A DNA stretch of 64,000 nt from Deltaproteobacteria bacterium (GCA_029547045.1 JAKPQL010000032.1:1-64000), one strand, 5' to 3'; counted from the stretch's first letter, positions 7,531 through 16,830 are shown. Notes: generated from the sequence alone by a model not told the origin. Numbers and translations: made by a program.

Positions 7531-8539
7531 CCTTATCGAAGTTGTCGCCCGCAAGAAGAAGCTTTCCAAATCAGACGCAACAGACGCGGTAAACGCCTTC
7601 CTGGATGCGATCACCAGTGCCCTGACGGCCGGCGAGAAGGTAATCCTGAAGGACTTCATGACGTTCGACCCTGCTGAAATGGCTGATGAGCCGGTGGCTC
7701 CCACCAGACCAGATCAGAAGATCAAAGACCGGGATATAACTCGGGCAGGGAAGGTCACGTCATCCAGGGGCGTGAAAGGAAAGGCGGCCGTGAAGGAGAA
7801 GGGACAGGAACCCGCCAGGGCCGCGAAGACAGAGAAGCCAAAGGTTCCCACGCAGGAGAAAGTCAGAACCCCCGGTGCGAAAGCGGCACCGGACGCATCC
7901 CGGGGCGTGAAGATCAGGACGGCCGGGCAGAAGACTGCGGCCAAGGCCTCCAGGGAGGCGAAGGTCGAGGATGCCGGCAAGGAAAAGGCACAGAAGGCAT
8001 CCAAGGCGGCCCCTGTCAAGGCCCCTGCCACGACAAAGGGGCCGCAGGCGGCCAGGGCCGTGAAGATCGAGGCCGCCAAGGAGGAACCCGACGTCGAGAC
8101 CGCCCGGACCGAGAACCTCCACGCGGTGACCCGGGAAAAGGCGGAAAAACCATCCAGGGCTCCGGAATCAGGAGCGGTCCACGGGGATAAGGAAGAGGCA
8201 CCCAGGGCCAAGGCGAGGAAACAGCCCGTAAAGGTGGAATATGCCGTTGTCACCCTGGGTACCCGATTCAAGTGCTACAAGTGCGGGACGAAGTTCTATG
8301 ATCTGGGCAAGCCGCAGCCCATCTGTCCGTCATGCGAGGCCAACCAGCACAGCGAGGAGGCTCGGGAGACGTCCAAGCGGAAGAGGAGACGCCGCCCACA
8401 CCTCATGGCCAAGGCAGAGCCCACCATCACAGCGCCGGAAGAAGAACAGGACCTCATCGAAGTGGTGGACGAGGTCGATGCCGAATACGTCCTGGATGTG
8501 GATGACATCGTGCTGGAAGAGGGACCCGACGAGACATGA
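7517..8539 (+). CDS. HU-like DNA-binding domain fused to H1-like linker and FYDLN-type zinc ribbon
   Basis: 340 aa in three parts. Residues 1 to about 60 match the N-terminal half of HU/IHF proteins (MTKTDLIEVVARKKKLSKSD, then GEKVILKDFMTFD), but the DNA-bending arm is replaced and the intercalating Pro motif is absent. Residues about 70-240 are a Lys/Ala/Pro-rich, repetitive segment like histone H1 or AlgP tails. Residues about 250-275 form a zinc ribbon CYKCGTKFYDLGKPQPICPSC, the hallmark of the FYDLN/TIGR02300 family, followed by a basic patch (KRKRRRR) and an acidic tail. It is likely a nucleoid-associated or transcription-linked protein. The start is fixed by the upstream in-frame TGA at 7511. 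Confidence 0.8.
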   Translation: MTKTDLIEVVARKKKLSKSDATDAVNAFLDAITSALTAGEKVILKDFMTFDPAEMADEPVAPTRPDQKIKDRDITRAGKVTSSRGVKGKAAVKEKGQEPARAAKTEKPKVPTQEKVRTPGAKAAPDASRGVKIRTAGQKTAAKASREAKVEDAGKEKAQKASKAAPVKAPATTKGPQAARAVKIEAAKEEPDVETARTENLHAVTREKAEKPSRAPESGAVHGDKEEAPRAKARKQPVKVEYAVVTLGTRFKCYKCGTKFYDLGKPQPICPSCEANQHSEEARETSKRKRRRRPHLMAKAEPTITAPEEEQDLIEVVDEVDAEYVLDVDDIVLEEGPDET

Positions 8540-8586
8540 TCGGGCTGTCCGGCACGATCAGGACATATACGGTCTGAGCCCTCCCC

Positions 8587-9846
8587 ATGTCCTCTCGAAC
8601 AATGCCGAGTCTCGTCTTTGCCGACCACAGGGGGAACATCATGGACTTCCCCGACCTCGCCATGGTGGGCCGCAGCGGCGACTACCTCATGCCCATACCC
8701 TCTTCTGAGACCATGCCCCTGCCAAAGGGCGCCCAGCTCTACGTGCTGCCAGGCAGGCAGCCCCTGGGCATGGACCCGTCCACGGGGGAGATCGGGTGCC
8801 TGACCGAAAACCCCTATGACGGCACGGGTCCCGTCTTCGCCGTGGCTGCCTTTCTCCCCGCCGCGCACACCCAGACGTACCTGGCGGCGTGGGAGAAGAC
8901 GCGAGGCGCCGCCGAGCTGCCGCTGTTCGCCTATACCGCTGTGGGATACGACGACGGGTTCGTCACCACCGCGGTGCGCACCGACCCCTCCAACCGGCAG
9001 GACCCGGACCGGTTCGACCAGGAACGGATCCGGCTCGGCATCAGCCAGTGGAGGCGGGACCTGCGCGGGAACCGCCTCGTCGAGCACCTGGTGCACTGTG
9101 CCGAGTGCTACGGCTGCCCTGCAGCGCTCAACCTGTTCCAGGAACGGGAGGAGGGGCCCCTGCCCACCTCGCCGTCGTGCAACGCCAGCTGCATCGGGTG
9201 CATCTCGAAGCAGCCCGGCGGACGACCGCCCTCTCCCCAGGAACGCATCGCCTTCGTGCCAAGCCCCGAGGAGATCGCCGAGGTGGCCCTCAGGCACATA
9301 CATGCCGCCAGGAACCCGGTGGTGAGCTTCGGCCAGGGGTGCGAGGGAGAGCCCCTCATGGCGAGCGACACCATCAGGGAGGCCATCCGGCTCATCCGGA
9401 GAAGCACCTCGGAGGGCACCATCAACCTGAACACCAACGCGAGCCTGCCCCGCAAGGTGGCGGAGCTCGCCGATGCCGGGCTGGACAGCATGCGTATCAG
9501 CATGAATTCGGCGCGGCAGCAGACGTACATGGCCTACTTCAGGCCATCGTACCCCTTCGAGGCCCTGGCCGAGAGCGCCCGGGAGATGAAGGCAAGGGGC
9601 AGGTTCGTGTCGCTGAACCTCTTCGTGTTCCCCGGGGTCACCGACGCACCCAGGGAAGCAGAGGCCCTGAAGAGGTTCGTCCATGACACGTGCGTGGACA
9701 TGATCCAGTGGCGCAACCTCAACCTCGACCCGGATGCCTACCTGGAGATGCTGGGCCAGACGCTGCCTGCGGGCATGGGAATCAGCAGGCTCATCGAGGA
9801 GATCCCCGTGAGGAGGGGGTACTTCAATCCGTATCTGAAGGGGTGA
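8587..9846 (+). CDS. radical SAM protein of unknown substrate
   Basis: 419 aa. A central CNASCIGC (CxxxCxxC) motif binds the radical SAM [4Fe-4S] cluster and is followed by a TIM-barrel region with GQGCEGEP and INLNTNAS segments. Unusually, the motif lies near residue 200. The first 190 residues are an extra domain with CAECYGCP, which could ligate another cluster. The start is uncertain, since neither ATG at 8587 nor ATG at 8602 has a good ribosome site. It lies 47 bases after the HU-like gene on the same strand and converges on the chemosensory operon with no gap. I cannot name the reaction. Confidence 0.8.
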   Translation: MSSRTMPSLVFADHRGNIMDFPDLAMVGRSGDYLMPIPSSETMPLPKGAQLYVLPGRQPLGMDPSTGEIGCLTENPYDGTGPVFAVAAFLPAAHTQTYLAAWEKTRGAAELPLFAYTAVGYDDGFVTTAVRTDPSNRQDPDRFDQERIRLGISQWRRDLRGNRLVEHLVHCAECYGCPAALNLFQEREEGPLPTSPSCNASCIGCISKQPGGRPPSPQERIAFVPSPEEIAEVALRHIHAARNPVVSFGQGCEGEPLMASDTIREAIRLIRRSTSEGTINLNTNASLPRKVAELADAGLDSMRISMNSARQQTYMAYFRPSYPFEALAESAREMKARGRFVSLNLFVFPGVTDAPREAEALKRFVHDTCVDMIQWRNLNLDPDAYLEMLGQTLPAGMGISRLIEEIPVRRGYFNPYLKG

Positions 9847-12012
9847 TCAGAACTCCACGAATCCGCCCGAGCCGTCGTCCCCGGCAGTCTCCTCGCCCGG
9901 GGGCACCTCCTCCCAGAACTCCAGGAGCATGACGGTGAAGTCGTCCTCGAGGGCCTCCTTGCAGTTGAAGGACCTCACGTCCGCCTCGATGGCCTCGATG
10001 ACGTCATTGCCCCGCAGGACGCCCACCGCGTTCCGGAAACACTCGATGAGACGGTCCTTGCCGTACTGGGCGCCCGAGGCGTCCTCGGTCTCGATGATGC
10101 AGTCGGTGTACATGAGCAGGGCATCGCCCATCTCGATGTTCGCCTCGGTCTTCTCCTCGTACCCGCCGTCCTCGAAGGAGCCCAGGAAGAAGCCGTCCGT
10201 GTCGAGTTGTTTGATCTCGCCGGTGGCGCGCTTGTAGAGCAGGGGGGTAGGGTGGCCGGCGTTCGTGTAGGTGATGCTCTTGCCGTGCCGGTCCGTGAGC
10301 ACGAAGAACGCGGTGATGTAGTCCTCATCGAGTACGGGCTTGAGCTCTCGGTTGAGCATGTGCATGAGGATCGTGGGGCTCGCAACGGTGGCGGCAAGGG
10401 CATGGAAGCTCATCTTGAACATGGAGGAGATGAGCGCTGCCGCGACGCCGTGGCCGGATACGTCAGCGATGATGAAGCCGGTCTGCCCTCCCCCCAGGTC
10501 CACCACGTCGTACAGGTCTCCCCCGATGTGGATGGACGGGATGTACTTGCAGGTGAAGCTCACGCCGTTGCGGTTCTCGAAGGTGTCGGGGAGCAGGCTC
10601 TTCTGGAGCCTGGCCGCCATTTCCAGTTCGCCGATCATGCGCTGGTTCTGTGCGCGGATGATCTCGTTCTTCTCCTCCATCTCGGCGAGCGTGATGGCGA
10701 GCTGCGCCGCCTGCTCCTCCATGAGATCCCTGGTTTCGGCGCTCTCCATGAGCAGGCGCTCCATGGCCTCCTTCCGGCGGGTGGCCTCGGTCACGTCGGC
10801 GAAGAGAACCGCCGTGTACCTGCCGCCGCTCTTCGGCTCCACGGAATGCACGGTCTTCTCGATGACGCGCTGGTCGAAGTCTCCCGTATCCAGTGGGATC
10901 TGGCGGTTCCTGCCCGCCAGGAGGTCCCTGATGATCCCCGGCACCTCTGCCACGGTTTTGCCCAGCACCTCCCTCGACCTGACGCCGGTGATCTCCTCAG
11001 CCTTCCTGTTCCACAGGAGGATGCGGGAGGCGTCCGACACGAGGAGCAGTCCCGAGGGGAACGATCTGGTGAGCTGGACTATGAAATCGTCCCGCAGGGC
11101 AGGCACCGAGGGGAACGACTTCTTCGGCTGGGTTCCCTCCCTGTGGTAGACGAGGCGAACGTGGTTGCCCTTGCCCTCGTAGACCACCTCGTGGAAGAAG
11201 TTCCGGGCGATCTGCACCCCGAGACCGCTCCCGATGTGCTTCTGCGGGTCTGGGTCGAACTCCTTTTCATAGTCGAACCCCTGGCCCTCGTCGATGACGG
11301 TGTATTCGAGGAGATCCGGATCCATGTGGACCTGCAGGGTAACGGTCCGGTTCCCCAGGGCCGGGTTCTTTCTCCTGAGCCTGATGAGTTCATCGAGGGC
11401 GTTCTTCCTGACGGCCTTTGCCTTCTCCTCCATGGTGATGTTGAGGTTGCCGTGCTCCACCGCGTTGAGCAGTATTTCGCCCAGTGCCATCTTGAGCATG
11501 TCCGTGTTCGGGCACACCGCAGCCGTGTTCAGTACCGCCTGGTTGATGATGAAGGGAATCCGCTCCACGTCGCTGCCGAACAGCAGGGTCTTGTCTTCCC
11601 TGACCACGCACGCGATGTCCGGCGTTCCGCCGATGCACAGGGAGCTACGGCGGTCCAGGATCCTCTCCAGGGATTCCATGAATGCGTCCACGGTAACGGG
11701 CTTGATGAGATAGTCCATGGCGCCCCTGCGCAGGCATTCAAGGGCGAGGTAACCGTCAACTTTCTCCGCTACGGCCACCATGAGCACCTGGGGGCATGAG
11801 CTGCTCAGCTCCTGCATGGCCATCAACCCCGAGTCATCCTCGGGGCCGACCGAGACGAGGACGAGGTCGGGCTTGGCATCCGCGAGACCGGCGAGGCCGT
11901 CGCGCGGGGTCAGGGCCCTGCTCACGGAGAAGCCCTTGCGGGACAGCTTTCGTGCAAGATCCAGCGACGACCTGTGGCCGTCGATGATGAGGATGTTCTT
12001 GACGGACTTCAT
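9847..12012 (-). CDS. receiver / RsbW-like kinase / PAS / SpoIIE-type PP2C phosphatase protein
   Basis: 721 aa from ATG at 12012 (MKSVKNILIID). In order: a receiver-like domain (about 1-125) that lacks the phospho-acceptor Asp (DLVLVSVGPED) and one acidic-pocket residue (IIDGH) but keeps Lys in LIKPV; a GHKL ATPase of the RsbW/SpoIIAB type (about 150-300; EILLNAVEHGN, DEGQGFD, GSGLGVQIA); a PAS domain (about 330-430); a coiled segment; and a PP2C/SpoIIE phosphatase (about 490-700; GGDLYDVV, ADVSGHG, DDFTVML). Having both a serine kinase and a phosphatase domain, it could both phosphorylate and dephosphorylate STAS proteins, two of which begin the same operon. It is last in the chemosensory operon, 49 bases after cheB, and is the likely output module. 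Confidence 0.88.
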   Translation of the reverse strand: MKSVKNILIIDGHRSSLDLARKLSRKGFSVSRALTPRDGLAGLADAKPDLVLVSVGPEDDSGLMAMQELSSSCPQVLMVAVAEKVDGYLALECLRRGAMDYLIKPVTVDAFMESLERILDRRSSLCIGGTPDIACVVREDKTLLFGSDVERIPFIINQAVLNTAAVCPNTDMLKMALGEILLNAVEHGNLNITMEEKAKAVRKNALDELIRLRRKNPALGNRTVTLQVHMDPDLLEYTVIDEGQGFDYEKEFDPDPQKHIGSGLGVQIARNFFHEVVYEGKGNHVRLVYHREGTQPKKSFPSVPALRDDFIVQLTRSFPSGLLLVSDASRILLWNRKAEEITGVRSREVLGKTVAEVPGIIRDLLAGRNRQIPLDTGDFDQRVIEKTVHSVEPKSGGRYTAVLFADVTEATRRKEAMERLLMESAETRDLMEEQAAQLAITLAEMEEKNEIIRAQNQRMIGELEMAARLQKSLLPDTFENRNGVSFTCKYIPSIHIGGDLYDVVDLGGGQTGFIIADVSGHGVAAALISSMFKMSFHALAATVASPTILMHMLNRELKPVLDEDYITAFFVLTDRHGKSITYTNAGHPTPLLYKRATGEIKQLDTDGFFLGSFEDGGYEEKTEANIEMGDALLMYTDCIIETEDASGAQYGKDRLIECFRNAVGVLRGNDVIEAIEADVRSFNCKEALEDDFTVMLLEFWEEVPPGEETAGDDGSGGFVEF

Positions 12013-12061
12013 GGGCGTTCGGGCCTGCACGTGGGATTGTCCGATGGTTCGACCCGGGCCC

Positions 12062-13141
12062 TCACGAGCCCTTTTCGCCCTTGATCGCGCCCATGACGAA
12101 CCCCGCGATGGAGTTCAGGGGCATGACCCTGCATACGCCGCCCATCTCGATGGCCACCTTGGGCATGCCGAAGACCACGCAGCTCTCCTCGTCCTGGGCG
12201 ATGGTGAAGGCACCGGCGTTCTTCATCTCCTTCATACCCCTGGCGCCGTCGTCTCCCATGCCCGTGAGGATGACGCCCAGGGCGTTGGGACCCAGGACAT
12301 TGGCCGCCGAACGGAACAGCACGTCCACCGAGGGGATGTGGCGGTTCACCGGGGGGCCTTCCTTGACCTTGACGAAATACCCCTTGGGCCCCTTGCTGAC
12401 TATCATGTGCCTGCCTCCGGGAGCGATGAGCGCCTGCCCCTGGCGCAGCTCGTCGTTGTCCCGGGCCTCCACCACGTTCATGGCCGAAAGGCCGTTCACC
12501 CGCTTGGCAAAGGAGTTGGTGAAGACCGGCGGCATGTGCTGTACGATGAGGGTCGGCGGCGCGTCCGCCGGGAGCTTGTTGAGGATCTGCTCCAGGGCCA
12601 CGGTCCCCCCGGTGGATGCCCCGATGACGAGGATCTTGGCTCCTTCCTTGATGGGGACGGACCGCTCCGACTTGAGGATGGCGTCCATGCCCAGCTTGGG
12701 CGGCACCTCGAGGTTCGGCGGAGAGACGGCCTTCTTCAGCTTGGCAGAGGATGCGGCCCGGACCTTTGAGCACAGCTCGATGCGCAGGTCTTCCATGCCC
12801 TCGCTGAGTTTGACCTTGGGCTTGGTGAGGAAGTCGATGGCGCCCAGAGACAGGGCCTTCACCGTGGCGTCCGCCCCCTGCTCGGTGAGCGAGGAGAACA
12901 TGACCACGGGCATGGGCGATGACCTCATGAGCCGGGACAGGAAGGTAAGGCCGTCCATCTTGGGCATCTCGATGTCCAGGGTCAGCACATCGGGCTTGAG
13001 GTCCTTGATCTTGCGGATGGCGATGAGTGGATCGGGGGCGGTGCCCACCACGTCGATGCCGGGGTCTGAGTCGAGTATGTCCTTCAGGAGCTTCCGCACC
13101 AGTGCAGAGTCGTCCACGATCAATACCTTGATTCTGTTCAT
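12062..13141 (-). CDS. cheB: CheB, chemoreceptor protein-glutamate methylesterase/glutaminase
   Basis: 359 aa from ATG at 13141 (ATG preceded by GAGGCG; GTG at 13144 is an alternative). N-terminal receiver with DD at 10-11, Asp in LTLDIEMPKMDG and Lys in LTKPK, a linker, then the esterase domain with the catalytic triad: Ser in GASTGG, His in VQHMPP, Asp in GMGDDGA. It removes methyl groups from receptor glutamates and is activated by CheA phosphorylation. It follows cheD by 7 bases. With CheR and CheD it gives a complete adaptation set for the single MCP in this operon. Confidence 0.97.
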   Translation of the reverse strand: MNRIKVLIVDDSALVRKLLKDILDSDPGIDVVGTAPDPLIAIRKIKDLKPDVLTLDIEMPKMDGLTFLSRLMRSSPMPVVMFSSLTEQGADATVKALSLGAIDFLTKPKVKLSEGMEDLRIELCSKVRAASSAKLKKAVSPPNLEVPPKLGMDAILKSERSVPIKEGAKILVIGASTGGTVALEQILNKLPADAPPTLIVQHMPPVFTNSFAKRVNGLSAMNVVEARDNDELRQGQALIAPGGRHMIVSKGPKGYFVKVKEGPPVNRHIPSVDVLFRSAANVLGPNALGVILTGMGDDGARGMKEMKNAGAFTIAQDEESCVVFGMPKVAIEMGGVCRVMPLNSIAGFVMGAIKGEKGS

Positions 13142-13148
13142 CACCGCC

Positions 13149-13745
13149 TCACTCGAACAGGGTCAACTCACCGCCCTCGGCCTGGAGCTTCTCCTTGTCA
13201 TGGAAGAGCTTTGTCTTATACGCCTGCTCGGCCTCGATGATCCGGGAGTCCACCGTTGACTTGAGGCGCTTGAGCAGGACTTTGCCGGTGTCCGGGAAGT
13301 AGAGGATCTTCCTCCCCGCATATCCTCCCACATCCTCCTTGACGATCTCGATCTGCTCCATCTTGAGGAAGGCGCGCACGAAGTCTATGTTGGACTCGGG
13401 GACGTTGCCGTCGGTCTTGCGGAAGTTCAGTACATGCCCGCCGCCGAACACCTTGGCCTGGAAATGCTTCTGGGAGCCGCCCTTCTTGATGATGGCGCTG
13501 ATGAGCTGCTCCATGGCGAACATGCCGTATTTGGCGGACTCGGAGAGAAACATCTCCTCGGACCGCACATCCCCCGGGAGCATGAAGTGGTTCATGCCGC
13601 CGAGCCCGGTCTTGGAGTCCTTGATGCAGACGGAAATGCACGAACCCAGCACCGTGGCGATGATGTCCGTGGGGCTCACGTGGAACTCCCCGGGGTATAT
13701 GATCACCATGGTCCTGTTGAATCTCGTGCTGTGCCGTTTGTACAT
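13149..13745 (-). CDS. cheD: CheD, chemoreceptor glutamine deamidase
   Basis: 198 aa. Carries the CheD triad: Cys in LGSCISV, His in GGMNHFMLP and a downstream Thr, on the typical fold. It deamidates receptor glutamines to make methylation sites, and in other species it also binds CheC. No cheC is present here, so deamidation is its likely main role. The C-terminal 40 residues (STVDSRIIEAEQAYK onward) extend beyond the minimal domain. It lies 1 base after cheR. Confidence 0.95.
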   Translation of the reverse strand: MYKRHSTRFNRTMVIIYPGEFHVSPTDIIATVLGSCISVCIKDSKTGLGGMNHFMLPGDVRSEEMFLSESAKYGMFAMEQLISAIIKKGGSQKHFQAKVFGGGHVLNFRKTDGNVPESNIDFVRAFLKMEQIEIVKEDVGGYAGRKILYFPDTGKVLLKRLKSTVDSRIIEAEQAYKTKLFHDKEKLQAEGGELTLFE

Positions 13746-13746
13746 G

Positions 13747-14592
13747 CTACACCTTCTGATACACCGTATGTTTCAGAAACCTGAAGAGGTGCTTCATGGT
13801 CATGAGCGATTCCGAGTGGCCCACGAACATGTAGCCTCCGTCCTTGAGGTGGTGGTGATACTTCTTCGCCAGTTCCTGCTTGGTTTCCTCGTTGAAGTAT
13901 ATCATGACGTTCCTGCAGAAGATAATGTCGAAAGGCTTCTTCATGGGGAACGTCTGGTCCATGAGGTTGAGCTTCCTGAAGGCGATCATGCCCTTGATCT
14001 GGGGGCCTGCCTCGTATCCCTCGGAACAGCGGACCATATACTTCGAAAGGTAGGGCAGGGGAACCGGAGCGACCTGCTGGCTGGCGTACACGCCGCGGCT
14101 CGCCTTGGTGAGGATCTCGGTGTCCAGGTCGGTGGCGAGGATCTTCAGGTCCCATCCGCGCTCGTCCTTGAAGGCTTCGCACACGGTCATGGCGATGCTG
14201 TAGGGCTCCTCGCCCGATGAGCAGCCCGCGGACCAGATCCTGAGTCTGCGCTCGCGGCCTTTCCTCGAGGCCTCGATGATGGACGGAAAGATCTCGTTCA
14301 TGAGGTGATCGAAATGGTGCTTCTCCCGGAAGAAGTCCGTCTTGTTCGTGGTGACCCGGTTGATGAGGTTGATGATCTCGTCTCCGGCATGCGGGCTCTC
14401 GCTGAGGTAATGGTAGTATTCGGAGAAGCTGCCGAGGCCCAGCGCCCGGAGCCTCTTCGAAAGTCTGGCAACGATGAGGTTCCGTTTCTTCTCCGACATG
14501 GAGATCCCGGTCTCCCGGAAGATGATGTCCCGGAAGAGCTGGAACTCCTTGTCAGACAGCGTGTAAGAAAGGGCGCTCAGCGGCGATGTCAT
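13747..14592 (-). CDS. cheR: CheR, chemoreceptor methyltransferase
   Basis: 281 aa. All-alpha N-terminal domain (about 1-85) and a SAM-binding domain with WSAGCSSGEEPYS, ATDLD and FCRNVMIYF, all diagnostic of CheR. It methylates glutamates on the receptor. No TPR extension and no receptor-pentapeptide tether partner is evident, since the MCP ends in EDDFEEF rather than NWETF. Its ATG overlaps the TGA of cheW by 4 bases. Confidence 0.97.
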   Translation of the reverse strand: MTSPLSALSYTLSDKEFQLFRDIIFRETGISMSEKKRNLIVARLSKRLRALGLGSFSEYYHYLSESPHAGDEIINLINRVTTNKTDFFREKHHFDHLMNEIFPSIIEASRKGRERRLRIWSAGCSSGEEPYSIAMTVCEAFKDERGWDLKILATDLDTEILTKASRGVYASQQVAPVPLPYLSKYMVRCSEGYEAGPQIKGMIAFRKLNLMDQTFPMKKPFDIIFCRNVMIYFNEETKQELAKKYHHHLKDGGYMFVGHSESLMTMKHLFRFLKHTVYQKV

Positions 14593-15080
14593 ACCCCGTC
14601 GACCATATTCAGCTCCTCGTCCGAAAGCAGCTTGTCCACATCGAGGAGGATGATGAACTTGTTGTCTTTGATGCCCATGCCATAGATGAACTCGGTACTG
14701 ATTCCGGTGGAGAAGTGTGGCCGCGGCTTGATGTCGTCCTTGTTCAGTGCGATGACGTCGCTCACTGCATCGACCACGAGCCCCATGATCCTTCCTGCCA
14801 CGTCGAGGATCATGATGACCGTGAACTGGTCGTATTCCTTGAGCTCCATGCCGAAGCGGTCGCGCAGGTCGATCACCGGGACCACGATCCCGCGGAGGTT
14901 GAGCACTCCCTTGATGAAATTGGGCACATTGGGGATCGTGGTGCAGCTCTGGTACGCAATGATCTCGTTGAGCTTGAGGATGGAGATGCCATAGGTCTCA
15001 CCGCCCAGCTGGAACGTGACGAACTGGTTGGAAAGTGCCTTTGCCGTGTCGTTGGGCTGTGCCATGGGTGTGCCCCCCAT
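14589..15080 (-). CDS. cheW: CheW, chemosensory coupling protein
   Basis: 163 aa (158 if ATG at 15065, MAQPND, is used; that one has GGGGGG in front). A single CheW domain with the usual core: FVTFQLGGETYGI, a central NLRGIVVPVIDLR and GLVVDAVSDV. It bridges the MCP and CheA. The first ATG overlaps the TGA of the MCP gene and its stop overlaps cheR, so the three are coupled. Confidence 0.96.
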   Translation of the reverse strand: MGGTPMAQPNDTAKALSNQFVTFQLGGETYGISILKLNEIIAYQSCTTIPNVPNFIKGVLNLRGIVVPVIDLRDRFGMELKEYDQFTVIMILDVAGRIMGLVVDAVSDVIALNKDDIKPRPHFSTGISTEFIYGMGIKDNKFIILLDVDKLLSDEELNMVDGV

Positions 15081-16735
15081 CAGAATTCCTCGAAATCGTC
15101 TTCGAACTCGGATGCCGCAGGAGCTGCCGGGGCCTTGCCCGGCTCGGCCTTGGCCCGTGCCTGGGGCTTGCCCCGGGCGGGTGCCTTTCTCGCGGTGCGT
15201 GCGGTCTCGGTCATGGTGGACACCTTGAAGCGGGCCACAGTCTCGGCCAGGTCCTTGGCCTCGTTGCTCAGGTTGTCAGAGGTGCTGGCGAGCTCCTCCA
15301 CGGTGGAGGCGTTCTGCTGGGTGGTGGTGTCGATCTGGGCGATGGCGCGGTTCAGCTCGTCCACCCCGCTTGCCTGCTCGCTGGACGCGGCCGCGATCTC
15401 CTCCATGACCTGGGAGAGGTCCTGGATGTGCCGGATGATCTGTTCCAGGGACTCCCCGGACTTCTTCACCATGGTGTCGCCCGCGGCGATCTTGTTCACC
15501 GTGTCCTCGATGAGGGCCTTGATCTGCCGGGATGCCTCTGCGGAGCGCTGGGCCAGGGCCCGGACCTCCTCGGCCACCACGGCGAAGCCCTTGCCGTGCT
15601 CGCCCGCGCGGGCCGCCTCCACGGCGGCGTTCAGGGCCAGGAGGTTCGTCTGGAAGGCCACCTCGTTCACCGTGACGATGATGTCGCCGATCTTCTTGGA
15701 CGCATCCGAGATCTCGCTCATGCCCCTGACCAGCTCCTGGGCGGCCTCACCGCTGGCACCGGCCATGCGGACCATCTCCGTGGCCTTCTGGCGGCCGTCG
15801 GAGGCGTTCTCGGCGTTGTGCTTGATGGAGGAGGTCATCTCCTCGATGGTGGCCGCCACCTCCTCGATGGCGGAGGCCTGCTCCTGGGTGGCCTGGGACA
15901 GGCCCTGGGCGCCCGCGGCGACCTCCTGGGTGGCGGTGTCCACGTGCAGCGATGCATGCTTGACCCTGGTGATCACCTCTTCCAGGTTTGCCACGAAGGT
16001 GTTGAACCACGAGGCGATCTCGCCCACCTCGTCGGTGGAGAGCACGGGCAGCCGCTTGGAGAGGTCGGCCTCACCCTGGGCGATGTCCATCATGCCCGCC
16101 GAGATGTCGCGCGCCCTCCGGGCGATCCTTCCCGCGAACACCATGCCCACCACCGCCACGATGATGGCCGTGATGATGGCGAAGATGAGCATCTCCAGCT
16201 GGAGAGACCGCACCGAGGCCAGTGCCTCGGATTGGGGGACCGCGGCCCAGATGACCCAGTCCAGGGGCTTGATGTAGGCGAGATACCCGATCTTTGTCAC
16301 GCCCTCAAAGGTGTAGGCGTAATTGCCCTGTTTCTGATCCAAGGCCTTCTTCACCCAGGCGTGGGTGTTGTACAGGGTCTTGTTGTTCCGGAACTCGGCC
16401 TTGGGATGGTAGACGCAGACGCCGTCGGGCTGGAAGATGGCCAGGTACCCGGATTCGAAGTACTTCTCCTTCCCTGCCTCGGTGATGAGGTCGCTCTTGA
16501 GCGACTTCATGAGCTGCTCCTTGATGATGTCCAGGTTGCCCTCGATGGAGGCGCTGCGCACCTCCGCCATGCGGGAGAAGGCATCGACCTTCACCTTGAG
16601 ATAGTTCGTGGCCTGGGCCTTGAGGTGCCCGCTGATGCTGAACCCCACGTACACGATGACGAAGATCAGGGGTATCAGCCCTGCGCCGAGGATCAGTGCG
16701 GTCAGTCGTTCACGAAGTCTCCACTTCAGTGCCAT
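15080..16735 (-). CDS. methyl-accepting chemotaxis protein with Cache sensor
   Basis: 551 aa. TM1 (about 12-36), a periplasmic single-Cache-type sensor (about 40-180; AIFQPDGVCVYHP and IKPLDWVIWAAVP), TM2 (about 183-207), HAMP, and a long cytoplasmic coiled coil whose tip EVAFQTNLLALNAAVEAARAGE binds CheA/CheW. The C-terminal about 40 residues are an Ala/Lys/Pro-rich flexible tail ending EDDFEEF, without a CheR/CheB-docking pentapeptide. Start ATG after GGAGGAGA. Being the only receptor in the operon, it probably defines the input. Cache domains usually bind small organic acids or amino acids, but the ligand is unknown. Confidence 0.95.
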   Translation of the reverse strand: MALKWRLRERLTALILGAGLIPLIFVIVYVGFSISGHLKAQATNYLKVKVDAFSRMAEVRSASIEGNLDIIKEQLMKSLKSDLITEAGKEKYFESGYLAIFQPDGVCVYHPKAEFRNNKTLYNTHAWVKKALDQKQGNYAYTFEGVTKIGYLAYIKPLDWVIWAAVPQSEALASVRSLQLEMLIFAIITAIIVAVVGMVFAGRIARRARDISAGMMDIAQGEADLSKRLPVLSTDEVGEIASWFNTFVANLEEVITRVKHASLHVDTATQEVAAGAQGLSQATQEQASAIEEVAATIEEMTSSIKHNAENASDGRQKATEMVRMAGASGEAAQELVRGMSEISDASKKIGDIIVTVNEVAFQTNLLALNAAVEAARAGEHGKGFAVVAEEVRALAQRSAEASRQIKALIEDTVNKIAAGDTMVKKSGESLEQIIRHIQDLSQVMEEIAAASSEQASGVDELNRAIAQIDTTTQQNASTVEELASTSDNLSNEAKDLAETVARFKVSTMTETARTARKAPARGKPQARAKAEPGKAPAAPAASEFEDDFEEF

Positions 16736-16830
16736 AGTATGTTCTCCTCCGTGTCTGGTTTCGTATCTCTACTCACCCAAGGCCTTCAAAAGGCCCGGAA
16801 GAGCCTGTTCCCTCTTGCCTCCATCCCTGA

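Noticed and set aside
8296-9684. 462-aa minus-strand ORF over the radical SAM gene
   Set aside because: Shadow frame; the plus strand holds a recognisable family with motifs.
10207-11799. 530-aa plus-strand ORF over the PP2C gene
   Set aside because: Shadow frame with no recognisable domain.
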